Assembly (NCBI GenBank): GCA_002437815.1
Contig: DJRP01000004.1
Location: 1 to 49,088, forward strand
Reading direction: 5' to 3'
Length of the DNA stretch: 49,088 bases
Origin: Collinsella sp. UBA6357
GTDB lineage: Bacteria > Actinomycetota > Coriobacteriia > Coriobacteriales > Coriobacteriaceae
This document shows, in pieces, positions 42,709 to 49,088 of this stretch. The stretch's first letter is position 1; every line of letters starts with the position of its first letter. A program made the position numbers and the translations under genes. Below the pieces are notes generated by a model. That model saw nothing but the letters and a program-made list of their open reading frames with translations, was not told the DNA's origin and searched no databases.

Positions 42709-43457
42709 TCCTGTTTCCCGCTATCGATCTGATAGCCGGGCGCGTGGTGCGCCTGGAGCGTGGCGATCGAAGCCGCTGCAAGGTGTATTCCGACGACCCG
42801 GTGGCCATCGCCCGCTCGTTTGCCGAACAGGGGGCGAGCTGGGTACACGTGGTCGATCTCTCGGCTGCTTTTGAAGAGGACGAGGAAGCGCGCGCCGCCA
42901 ACTCGGCCGCTATCAAGGATATTTGCGAAGTCGATGGCATCTCGGTCGACGTGGGCGGCGGCGTGCGTTCGCTTGCCCGTATCGACGAGCTTGCCGGCTA
43001 CGGCGCGGCGCGCATCGCGCTCGGTACGGTGCTCGTGACCGAGCCGGGCTTTGCCGAGGTGGCGGCACAGGGCTTCGGCAACCTGCTCGTGGCCGATATC
43101 GCTGCGCGCGACGGCCAGGTCAAGGTCAACGGTTGGCGCGACGGCGCGGGGCTCTCGCTCGATGAAGCCGTGGGGCAGCTCGCGGAACTCGGCTTCAAAC
43201 ATCTCGTCTACACCGACATCGCGCGCGACGGCATGCAGACGGGCATTGACGTGGATGCCTACTGTCGCGTGGCCAAGCTTGCGGGATTTCCCGTCGTGGC
43301 CTCGGGCGGCATCTCGACGCTCGATGACATCCGCGCTCTGGCCGCTGCGGGCGACGATGCGATCGAGGGCGCCATCACGGGTCGTGCGATCTATGAGGGT
43401 AACTTCACGCTTGCCGAGGCGCTTGCCGCCGCTCGGGGAAAGGAGGCCTCATGCTGA
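42705..43457 (+). CDS. hisA: Phosphoribosylformimino-AICAR ribotide isomerase
   Basis: A 250-aa (beta-alpha)8 barrel. The N-terminal ILFPAIDLIAGRVVRLERGD holds the catalytic Asp, and the second Asp is in HLVYTDIARDGMQTG. The ATG at 42705 overlaps the hisH stop and has aaggagg upstream. The open frame extends further 5' inside hisH, but that part is not HisA-like. It overlaps hisF by 7 nt. Confidence 0.95.
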   Translation: MILFPAIDLIAGRVVRLERGDRSRCKVYSDDPVAIARSFAEQGASWVHVVDLSAAFEEDEEARAANSAAIKDICEVDGISVDVGGGVRSLARIDELAGYGAARIALGTVLVTEPGFAEVAAQGFGNLLVADIAARDGQVKVNGWRDGAGLSLDEAVGQLAELGFKHLVYTDIARDGMQTGIDVDAYCRVAKLAGFPVVASGGISTLDDIRALAAAGDDAIEGAITGRAIYEGNFTLAEALAAARGKEASC

Positions 43458-44233
43458 CCAAACGCGTGATTCCTTGCCTGGACGTTAAGGACGGCCGTGT
43501 GGTCAAGGGCGTCAACTTCGTGTCGCTGCGCGATGCCGGCGATCCGGTGGAGCTTGCCCGCGCCTATGACCGCGAAGGTGCCGACGAGGTTGTCTTTTTG
43601 GATATCACGGCCACGAGCGACAATCGTGCGACCACGATTGACATGGCCTCGCATGCGGCCGAGGAGCTGGCGATTCCCTATACCGTGGGTGGTGGGTTCC
43701 GTGATCTTGCGGGCATGCGGACCATGGTGGCGGCAGGCGCTGACAAGGTGTCGCTCAACTCCGCCGCCGTGCGCGACCCGTCGCTGATCAGCCAGGCTGC
43801 CGCGGCGTTTGGCAGCCAGGCCGTGGTCGTGGCGATCGATGCCAAGCGCGTGGGACTCCCCGGTGCTCCCGATGCCGACAAATGGGAGGTCTTCACGGCG
43901 GGCGGACGCACGCCCACGGGCATCGACGCCGTCGCGTGGGCCGAAGAGGCTGCACGTCGCGGTGCCGGCGAGATTCTGCTTACCAGCATGGACCGCGACG
44001 GCACCAAGGCCGGCTTTGACCTGGCGCTCACGCGCGCCGTGGCACGTGCCGTTCCCATCCCCGTGATCGCGAGCGGCGGCGTGGGCACGCTCGAGCATTT
44101 TGCCGAGGGCGTGATCGAGGGGGAGGCCGATGCCGTGCTGGCCGCGAGCGTATTCCACTTCGGCACGTTCAGCATTCGTCAAGTCAAGGAATACATGGCG
44201 TCGCAGGGAATTCCCGTGAGATTGGATTTCTAA
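43451..44233 (+). CDS. hisF: Imidazole glycerol phosphate synthase, cyclase subunit
   Basis: A 260-aa (beta-alpha)8 barrel that forms imidazole-glycerol phosphate and AICAR with HisH. The catalytic Asp residues are in RVIPCLDVKDGRVVKGVNF and ILLTSMDRDGTKAGFD. The sequence is complete, and its stop abuts the hisI start at 44234. Confidence 0.95.
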   Translation: MLTKRVIPCLDVKDGRVVKGVNFVSLRDAGDPVELARAYDREGADEVVFLDITATSDNRATTIDMASHAAEELAIPYTVGGGFRDLAGMRTMVAAGADKVSLNSAAVRDPSLISQAAAAFGSQAVVVAIDAKRVGLPGAPDADKWEVFTAGGRTPTGIDAVAWAEEAARRGAGEILLTSMDRDGTKAGFDLALTRAVARAVPIPVIASGGVGTLEHFAEGVIEGEADAVLAASVFHFGTFSIRQVKEYMASQGIPVRLDF

Positions 44234-44563
44234 ATGGAGCAAGTAACAACTGCGGCCGAGCTTACCTATGACGCGCAGGGGCTGATTCCGTGCGTGGTGC
44301 AGCAATATGACACGGGTGAGGTGCTCATGGTCGCCTGGATGAACGAAGAGTCCGTGGGGCTTACGCTCAAGACCGGCACCACGTGGTTTTGGAGCCGCAG
44401 CCGTCAGGAGCTTTGGAACAAGGGTGCCACAAGCGGCAACATGCAGCAGCTCCACGAGCTGTGGGCCGATTGCGACAGCGACACGCTGCTGGCCAAGGTC
44501 GACTCGCCGGGCCCTGCATGCCACACCGGCAACCGCACCTGCTTCTTCAAACGGCTCGATTAG
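44234..44563 (+). CDS. hisI: Phosphoribosyl-AMP cyclohydrolase
   Basis: A 109-aa metal-dependent cyclohydrolase. Blocks: EVLMVAWMNEESVGLTL, TTWFWSRSRQELWNKGATSG, and the zinc-binding DCDSDTLLAKV with CHTGNRTCFF. It is separate from HisE here, unlike the HisIE fusion of enterobacteria. Confidence 0.95.
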   Translation: MEQVTTAAELTYDAQGLIPCVVQQYDTGEVLMVAWMNEESVGLTLKTGTTWFWSRSRQELWNKGATSGNMQQLHELWADCDSDTLLAKVDSPGPACHTGNRTCFFKRLD

Positions 44564-44583
44564 ACTTCAGAAAGGAATCAGAC

Positions 44584-44901
44584 ATGGGAGTGCGTACTGC
44601 AAATGTCCAGCCCGGCGACATCGGAGAGACCTTGACGGGGCTGGCGGAGGTCATTCACGGCCGTCGCGATGCATCGCCAGAGAAGAGCTACACCGCGCGC
44701 CTTCTGACCGATGTCGAGGACGAGCTCCTCAAGAAGATCGCCGAGGAGGCGAGCGAGGTCATCATGGCCTGCAAGGATAACGATCACGATCATATTCGCT
44801 ATGAGGCGGGGGATCTTGTCTACCACCTGCTCGTCACGCTTGAACGCTATGGCGTCACGCTCGATGAGCTGGCGGGCGAACTCAACGCGCGCCGTCGCTA
44901 A
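44584..44901 (+). CDS. hisE: Phosphoribosyl-ATP pyrophosphatase
   Basis: A 105-aa all-alpha MazG-like pyrophosphatase. It has SPEKSYTARLLTDVEDELL, the metal-binding EEASEVIMACKDND and YEAGDLVYHLLVTLERYGV. The ATG at 44584 has agaaagga upstream; a longer frame starting inside hisI is not real. It is the last his gene, and its end overlaps the end of the convergent PHP gene by 4 nt. Confidence 0.94.
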   Translation: MGVRTANVQPGDIGETLTGLAEVIHGRRDASPEKSYTARLLTDVEDELLKKIAEEASEVIMACKDNDHDHIRYEAGDLVYHLLVTLERYGVTLDELAGELNARRR

Positions 44902-45809
44902 CCGAGTGCGATCGTCTCCCATTCGCCGGTGGCATGCGGCATATCGAAGCTGCGGTAGCCGCATTCGTAGGCGTGGGCCTGGGCGTCGCGAATGCCCCAG
45001 CAGATATCGCAGGCCCGATGTGCGTCCGATCCAAAAGTGATGGGGATCTCGGCGTGGGCGAATTGCGAGAGGAGTCCCGCCTCAGGGTAGTAGTCCGAGA
45101 GCCCCTTGCGCAGGGCGGCCGTCGAGATCTCGATGCGCCGGCCCGTGTCGTGCGCGCACTCGGCCATCTGATTCCAGAACGGGGCAAGATCGAAGTCGGC
45201 GGCGAGTCCTTCGGCCTCAAAGCGGCGGGCGAGGTCGGGGTGTGCCATCACATCGAAGTCAAGCGGGCTCTCGCAGGCGGTGCACCAGACGTCCACATAG
45301 CGCTTCCATACGCCATGGACGCCCAAGTTTTCCCAAACATGCAGGTCGGAGCCATCGTCAATCCAGCCACACAAGGATTCGGGCGTGTCGGGGCGTGCGG
45401 CGCTTCCTGTTTCCGCCGCACCGGCCGCACCGGCTCCGATATCGCCGGGATCGCCGATCCAATGGACGCTACCCAAACGCACGCTGGCCCCTTCGCTCCA
45501 GCGCTCGATGAGCGGCTCGCAACCCGGATACCAATCGCATTCGAAGCCGTAGATGAACTCGAGGTCCGGTGCTATCTGTGCTGCAAGGGCGTGGGCCTTT
45601 TCGAACGCTAGGCGATGTGCCGGTAAGTCGGATTCCAAGACCTGCACCTCGCCTGCCGCATCCATGCTCGCCGGCAGGGTAAGATGGTCGGTCGAGACCA
45701 TGATGCGACAACCCATCTTGGCGGCGGCACGCACGTTATCCTCAAACGAGGCCTCGCCGTCTGAGAACGCGGTGTGGGTGTGGCAGTCGATAAGTGGGCA
45801 GGCGGACAT
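44898..45809 (-). CDS. PHP-domain phosphatase, probable histidinol-phosphatase
   Basis: A 303-aa PHP-fold metallohydrolase. The metal ligands are in LIDCHTHTAFSDGEASFED (HxH), the MVSTDHLTLP segment, GFECDWYPG, GSVHWIGD, DVMAHPDLARRFE and TFGSDAHRACD. This pattern fits HisJ/HisK-type histidinol phosphatases, which perform the step missing from the adjacent his operon. The gene is on the opposite strand and overlaps the hisE 3' end by 4 nt, with no terminator between. An Ala/Gly-rich insertion (about residues 125-140) is unusual. Substrate assignment is by family and neighbourhood; other PHP phosphoesterases are possible. Confidence 0.8.
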   Translation of the reverse strand: MSACPLIDCHTHTAFSDGEASFEDNVRAAAKMGCRIMVSTDHLTLPASMDAAGEVQVLESDLPAHRLAFEKAHALAAQIAPDLEFIYGFECDWYPGCEPLIERWSEGASVRLGSVHWIGDPGDIGAGAAGAAETGSAARPDTPESLCGWIDDGSDLHVWENLGVHGVWKRYVDVWCTACESPLDFDVMAHPDLARRFEAEGLAADFDLAPFWNQMAECAHDTGRRIEISTAALRKGLSDYYPEAGLLSQFAHAEIPITFGSDAHRACDICWGIRDAQAHAYECGYRSFDMPHATGEWETIALG

Positions 45810-45844
45810 GAGCGCTCCTTTGCGTCGATGATGCTACGAGCATT

Positions 45845-45873
45845 GTACTGGGACGCCGCCGGCAGGGTACAAT
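45845..45873 (+). promoter_or_regulatory. Candidate promoter of the arsC-larC-yfcE-mazG operon
   Basis: A strong -10 TACAAT (45868-45873) with TGTACT (45845-45850) 17 nt upstream; TTGTAC at 45843 would give 19 nt. Transcription would start near 45880, about 30 nt before the first start codon. Confidence 0.5.
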
Positions 45874-45910
45874 CGCGCATATGCCGAAACCAGCTCGAAA
45901 GGTGCCCGCA

Positions 45911-46297
45911 ATGACTCCTGTTTTGCTTCTTGAATATCCCAAATGCTCTACCTGCCGCCGTGCCATGAAGTGGCTTGATGAGTACGGTATCGAGTATGTC
46001 GAGCGCCACATTGTCGAGGACAATCCCTCGGCAGCGGAGCTCGCCGATTGGCGTGCACGTTCCGGCCTGCCGCTCCGCCGGTTTTTCAACACGAGCGGTA
46101 TGAAGTACCGCGAACTCGGCATCAAGTCCAAACTTGATGCCGGTATGACCGATGATGAGGCGTACACGCTGCTCGCGACCGATGGCATGCTCGTCAAGCG
46201 GCCGATCGTGGTTGCCGGCGACCTGGTGCTCGCGGGCTTCAAGCCCGAGGCATGGGAGGCAGCACTGCTGGATGAAGAGCCGAAGGAGAGCGCATAG
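45911..46297 (+). CDS. ArsC/Spx/YffB-family thioredoxin-fold protein
   Basis: The 128-aa protein has the ArsC-family active site YPKCSTCRRAMKWLDE (CxxC form), followed by EYVERHIVEDNPS, RRFFNTSGMKYRELG and the cis-Pro region LVKRPIVV. The family includes arsenate reductases and Spx-like or glutathione-linked reductases. With no ars genes nearby, arsenate reduction is not supported. The ATG at 45911 has gaaaggtg upstream. It is the first gene of a four-gene operon; its stop abuts the next start. Confidence 0.85.
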   Translation: MTPVLLLEYPKCSTCRRAMKWLDEYGIEYVERHIVEDNPSAAELADWRARSGLPLRRFFNTSGMKYRELGIKSKLDAGMTDDEAYTLLATDGMLVKRPIVVAGDLVLAGFKPEAWEAALLDEEPKESA

Positions 46298-46801
46298 ATG
46301 CAGGGATCGAAGGGGCGGCTTTCAAAGGAGCAACGGGCTCCCGACACCATCGTCAAGTTGGAATGCGATATCGACGACGCGACATCCGAGGTGCTCGCCT
46401 ATGCCGCGGATCGATTGCGCGAGGCGGGCGCGCGCGAGGTCCACTGGCTGCCCGTCTTCTGCAAGAAGGACCGCCCGGGTTGGCAGCTTCAGGTCATCTG
46501 CGCGCCAGACGATGTCGAGCGCCTGCAAGACATCATCTTTTTAGAGACGACCACGATCGGTATTCGCCGCCAAGTGATGGAGCGCACCGTGCTGCCGCGC
46601 CGTTTTGAGCGAGTTGCCACCCCGTGGGGCGAAGTGCAGATGAAGATCGTCTCGCTGCCTGATGGAAGCGAGCGCGCGACGCCCGAATACGAGGACTGCG
46701 CACAACTGGCGCGCGCGTTTGGCGTGCCGTTGCAAGAGGTCATGCACACGGCGATGCGTTCGGTGCCGCACCGCGAGCATGCAGAAAGGAACCAATCATG
46801 A
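46298..46801 (+). CDS. LarC C-terminal-domain-like protein (stand-alone)
   Basis: The 167-aa protein resembles the C-terminal half of LarC, the CTP-dependent cyclometallase that inserts nickel into the pincer cofactor of lactate racemase. It matches in VKLECDIDDATSEVLAYAAD, GAREVHWLPVFCKKDRPGW and the TTTIGIRRQVMERTVL segment. The N-terminal LarC domain and larA, larB and larE are absent from the window. In some genomes LarC is split into two frames; here no first half is seen, so either it is encoded elsewhere or this domain serves another role. Its stop overlaps the yfcE-like start by 4 nt. Confidence 0.72.
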   Translation: MQGSKGRLSKEQRAPDTIVKLECDIDDATSEVLAYAADRLREAGAREVHWLPVFCKKDRPGWQLQVICAPDDVERLQDIIFLETTTIGIRRQVMERTVLPRRFERVATPWGEVQMKIVSLPDGSERATPEYEDCAQLARAFGVPLQEVMHTAMRSVPHREHAERNQS

Positions 46802-47346
46802 AATATCTCATTGCTTCCGATATCCACGGCTCGGCATATTGGGCCGAGCGCCTCGTCGCCGCAATCGAGGCCGAACAGCCCGACCGTATCGTGCTTCTCG
46901 GCGATTTGCTCTACCACGGACCGCGCAACGACCTACCGCGCGACTATGCCCCCAAGCGTGTGATCCCGCTGCTCAACGCCCTTGCCGACCGGATCATCGC
47001 CGTGCGCGGAAACTGTGATGCCGAGGTTGACCAGATGGTTCTCGACTTTCCCGTCATGGCCGATTACGCCACGCTCTTCGACGAGACCGGTCGCGAACTG
47101 TTCCTCACGCACGGTCACGTCTTTGGTGCGGGCATGCACAACAGCGTCGATCATGCGCCGGCGCTGCCCGCGGGGTCCGCACTCGTCTACGGGCATACGC
47201 ACATCAAGGTCAACGAGGAAAGCGCGGCGCATCCCGGGCTCTGGCTCTTCAATCCTGGTAGTGTCTCTATTCCCAAGGACGGAACGCACAGCTACGGCAT
47301 CTACGAGAACGGTGCCTTCCGTCACGTCATCTTGGAGGAGGAGTAG
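46798..47346 (+). CDS. yfcE: YfcE/MJ0936-family metallophosphodiesterase
   Basis: The 182-aa calcineurin-like phosphoesterase has the metal motifs SDIHGSAYWAE, LLGDLLYHGPRN, AVRGNCDAEVD, FLTHGHVFG and YGHTHIKV. Family members hydrolyse phosphodiesters; the physiological substrate is unclear. Length is normal. It is coupled to the LarC-like gene by a 4-nt overlap and lies 2 nt before mazG. Confidence 0.9.
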   Translation: MKYLIASDIHGSAYWAERLVAAIEAEQPDRIVLLGDLLYHGPRNDLPRDYAPKRVIPLLNALADRIIAVRGNCDAEVDQMVLDFPVMADYATLFDETGRELFLTHGHVFGAGMHNSVDHAPALPAGSALVYGHTHIKVNEESAAHPGLWLFNPGSVSIPKDGTHSYGIYENGAFRHVILEEE

Positions 47347-47348
47347 CC

Positions 47349-48185
47349 ATGGCGGCGGACGTCGCAAAGCAGAATGCCGAGGGAACGCGGGTCCTGTCGA
47401 CGCTTGTCGATGCCGCGCCCGAGTTGCAACATCTGGTCGAGACCATCTGGCGCTTGCGTCAGCCTGATGGCTGCCCGTGGGACCGCGAACAGACGCATCA
47501 GAGCATCGGCAAGAACCTGATCGAGGAGTCCTACGAGGCGCTCGACTGCATCGAGGCCGACGATGCGGCGCACCTTCGCGAGGAACTCGGTGACGTGCTC
47601 ATGCAGGTGGTGCTGCATGCCCAGATCGCCGCGGACGCCGGCGAGTTCACGATGGCCGATGTCGCAGGCGATATCGATGCAAAGCTCATCCGTCGTCATC
47701 CGCACGTGTTTGGTGATGCCGACGCGAAGAGTGCCGACGATGTGCTCAAGATCTGGGACCGCGTTAAGCTCGACGAGAAGGCGGACAAACCGGCAGAGGG
47801 TCTGCTCGATAGCGTTCCGACGCATCTGCCGGCGCTGATGCAGGCGCAGAAGGTGTCGCGCAAGGCGGCTGCCGTCGGCTTCGAATGGGATTCGGCCGAG
47901 GCCGTGTGGAACCAGGTCGCCGAGGAACGCGCCGAGTTCGAGGCTGAGGAGCCTGGGACGCCCGAACGTGAGATGGAGTTTGGCGATCTGCTCTTCGCCC
48001 TGGTGAACGTGGCGCGCAAAGAGGGTATCGACGCCGAGAGCGCCCTGCGCGCCTCGACCGCAAAGTTTCGCCGACGTTGGGCCGAGATGGAACGGATGGG
48101 TTCGGAGCGGTCCACAAAGCTCGAAGACCTTTCAACTGCCGAGCTCAACGGCCTGTGGGATGCGGCCAAGGCCAAAGAGGATTGA
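47349..48185 (+). CDS. mazG: Nucleoside triphosphate pyrophosphohydrolase MazG
   Basis: The 278-aa house-cleaning NTP pyrophosphatase has two MazG domains. The first has LRQPDGCPWDREQTHQS, EESYEALDCIEADD and LREELGDVLMQVVLHAQ with the ExxE...ExxD metal site; ADVAGDIDAKLIRRHPHVFG follows. The second has EEPGTPEREMEFGDLLFALV. It is the last gene of the operon and a terminator follows. Confidence 0.94.
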   Translation: MAADVAKQNAEGTRVLSTLVDAAPELQHLVETIWRLRQPDGCPWDREQTHQSIGKNLIEESYEALDCIEADDAAHLREELGDVLMQVVLHAQIAADAGEFTMADVAGDIDAKLIRRHPHVFGDADAKSADDVLKIWDRVKLDEKADKPAEGLLDSVPTHLPALMQAQKVSRKAAAVGFEWDSAEAVWNQVAEERAEFEAEEPGTPEREMEFGDLLFALVNVARKEGIDAESALRASTAKFRRRWAEMERMGSERSTKLEDLSTAELNGLWDAAKAKED

Positions 48186-48192
48186 CGATGCG

Positions 48193-48228
48193 CGCCCTGC
48201 CGGCGTATCGGTAGGGCGTCTTTCTTTT
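48193..48228 (+). terminator. Terminator after mazG
   Basis: The 10-bp stem cgccctgccg (48193-48202) pairs with cggtagggcg (48209-48218), with one non-Watson-Crick pair, followed by tctttctttt. Confidence 0.8.
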
Positions 48229-48275
48229 AATGGCGCTGATTCGCTGCTACGAAACTGATAACAGTTTGCAATGTG

Positions 48276-48504
48276 GTTAACTTTTACAGATATGAGTCAA
48301 ACAGTCATCGGATCGGGCATTGTTCGGCCTCTATTAACCGAACTAACCGGCTTTTCACCGCCTTTGTAGGCCGGCTTTGGAAACGAATGCATCGTTACAG
48401 TCAAAAACGATGTCCATTGACGGGCGGTTCACGCGGTGAACGCCTTTTCGTATCGAGCAGCAGGGGGTATCAATAAAAATTATTGACTCATATCTGTTAA
48501 AACT
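48276..48504. repeat. Inverted-repeat-flanked intergenic segment upstream of eno
   Basis: The end ttttacagatatgagtcaa (to 48300) recurs inverted as ttgactcatatctgttaaaa (48483-48502), with 15 identical bases plus a T-run. The 180 bp between contain no gene but several dyads: catcgtt/aacgatg (48388-48410 region) and a terminator-like gttcac/gtgaac with cctttt (about 48425-48446). It could be a small mobile element, a small RNA, or two regulator sites that loop. No target duplication is evident. Confidence 0.6.
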
Positions 48505-48549
48505 AGCCACTATTCCAAGATACGAGATTTGGTGGCTTTTGCGTGACTA

Positions 48550-48579
48550 TTGTATCCCTTGGTTAACTTAGGGCATAAT
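48550..48579 (+). promoter_or_regulatory. Candidate eno promoter
   Basis: TTGTAT (48550-48555) and CATAAT (48574-48579) are 18 nt apart. Transcription would start near 48586 and give a leader of about 90 nt. Confidence 0.5.
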
Positions 48580-48678
48580 GCTAAAAGTGCGACAGAGCTA
48601 ACTTATAGGAGGCACACTGGTTGGGTGCGGGCCCTGTCGCGAGCATCCGACATGTTTCCAAGTGAGAGGGAGACAAGC

Positions 48679-49088
48679 ATGAGTGAGATCATGGACGTTT
48701 ACGGTCGCGAGGTCCTCGACAGCCGCGGCAACCCCACCGTAGAGGTGGAAGTCGTGCTCGAGGATGGCAGCTTTGGTCGCGCGATGGTGCCCTCGGGTGC
48801 CTCGACCGGTGCGTTCGAGGCCTGTGAGCTGCGCGATGGCGACAAGGGTCGTTATCTGGGCAAGGGCGTGACCCAGGCCGTCGAGCACGTCAACAAGGAG
48901 TGCGCCCAGGCCGTCGTGGGGCTCGATGCCTTTGATCAGCGAGCTGTCGATAATGCGCTCATTGCCGCTGATGGTACGCCCAACAAGACCAAGCTGGGCG
49001 CCAACGCCATCCTGGGCGTGTCGCTGGCCGTCGCGCGTGCCGCCGCTGAGTCCGCGGGACTTTCGCTCTACCAGTACCTGGGCGGCGT
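48679..49088 (+). CDS. eno: Enolase (5' part; continues beyond window)
   Basis: This glycolytic enzyme converts 2-phosphoglycerate to phosphoenolpyruvate. The first 136 residues are seen: VYGREVLDSRGNPTVEVEV, VPSGASTGAFEACELRDGD, YLGKGVTQAVEHVN and NKTKLGANAILGVSLAVARA, all highly conserved. The ATG at 48679 has gagaggga upstream. The gene runs off the end of the window; nothing indicates that it is broken. Confidence 0.96.
   Translation, partial: MSEIMDVYGREVLDSRGNPTVEVEVVLEDGSFGRAMVPSGASTGAFEACELRDGDKGRYLGKGVTQAVEHVNKECAQAVVGLDAFDQRAVDNALIAADGTPNKTKLGANAILGVSLAVARAAAESAGLSLYQYLGG

Noticed and set aside
44383..44583. Longer hisE start inside hisI
   Set aside because: The in-frame extension is Arg/His-rich and antithetical to the HisE fold; the ATG at 44584 has a good ribosome-binding site and gives the normal HisE length.
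48276..48504. Insertion sequence upstream of eno
   Set aside because: No transposase open frame fits between the inverted repeats and no target-site duplication is visible.

Overview
The window is a GC-rich (roughly 60 %) bacterial chromosome segment with dense, mostly short-spaced operons. Gene content and style suggest an actinobacterial gut anaerobe of the Coriobacteriia, most likely Collinsella. The pointers are a phosphoketolase, a PTS together with an ABC maltodextrin system, Tat-type lipoproteins, a HisZ-HisG fusion and a TsaB-RimI-TsaD fusion. The genus is an inference from protein style; no database was consulted.

Layout. 1-980: 3' end of an rRNA operon (23S tail, 5S, terminator). 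1116-7941: one tight operon, acpS-nnr-alr-udg-tsaE-tsaB/rimI/tsaD, for acyl-carrier-protein activation, metabolite repair, D-alanine supply, base excision and tRNA t6A synthesis. 7942-8768: accessory intergenic DNA with two copies of a large composite hairpin and a structured leader in front of cstA. 10841-12991: an orphan Toprim protein resembling the C-terminal half of Wadjet JetD. 13016-13341: a third hairpin, a tRNA-like remnant and tRNA-Gln. 13377-17946 (minus strand): a peptidoglycan-binding-fold protein, a polyprenyl diphosphate synthase and a PTS EIICB fused to a HAD phosphatase. 18153-29187: an alpha-glucan block with a GntR/UTRA regulator, ABC importer, glycogen/maltodextrin phosphorylase, 4-alpha-glucanotransferase and galE. 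29366-31769: a Tat-exported coiled-coil cell-wall hydrolase, the fourth hairpin and murB. 32014-35766: a LacI regulator next to phosphoketolase. 36064-37005: an AEC transporter. 37165-44901: a complete his operon, with a PHP-type candidate histidinol phosphatase on the opposite strand. 45911-48185: arsC-like, larC-like, yfcE and mazG genes. 48679-end: start of enolase.

How genes work together. A palindrome TTGTTTAAACAA, or a close variant, lies before the PTS gene, the ABC operon and malQ. This suggests one regulon, probably run by the GntR protein, that imports alpha-glucosides or maltodextrins and breaks them down through MalQ, GlgP and a Cof-type sugar phosphatase. Two LacI-type operators exactly 21 bp apart overlap the -35 and -10 of the phosphoketolase promoter, and related sites lie before and at the end of lacI.

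Most unusual signal. A four-member family of 131-144-nt composite hairpins (7965-8108, 8252-8394 inverted, 13016-13154, 30596-30726) has a conserved 67-69-nt core. The core's stems show compensatory changes, and it is held between long, nearly perfect inverted arms whose sequence differs at each locus. Three of the four begin 18-24 nt after a stop codon, all in the same orientation. I do not recognise this as a named element.
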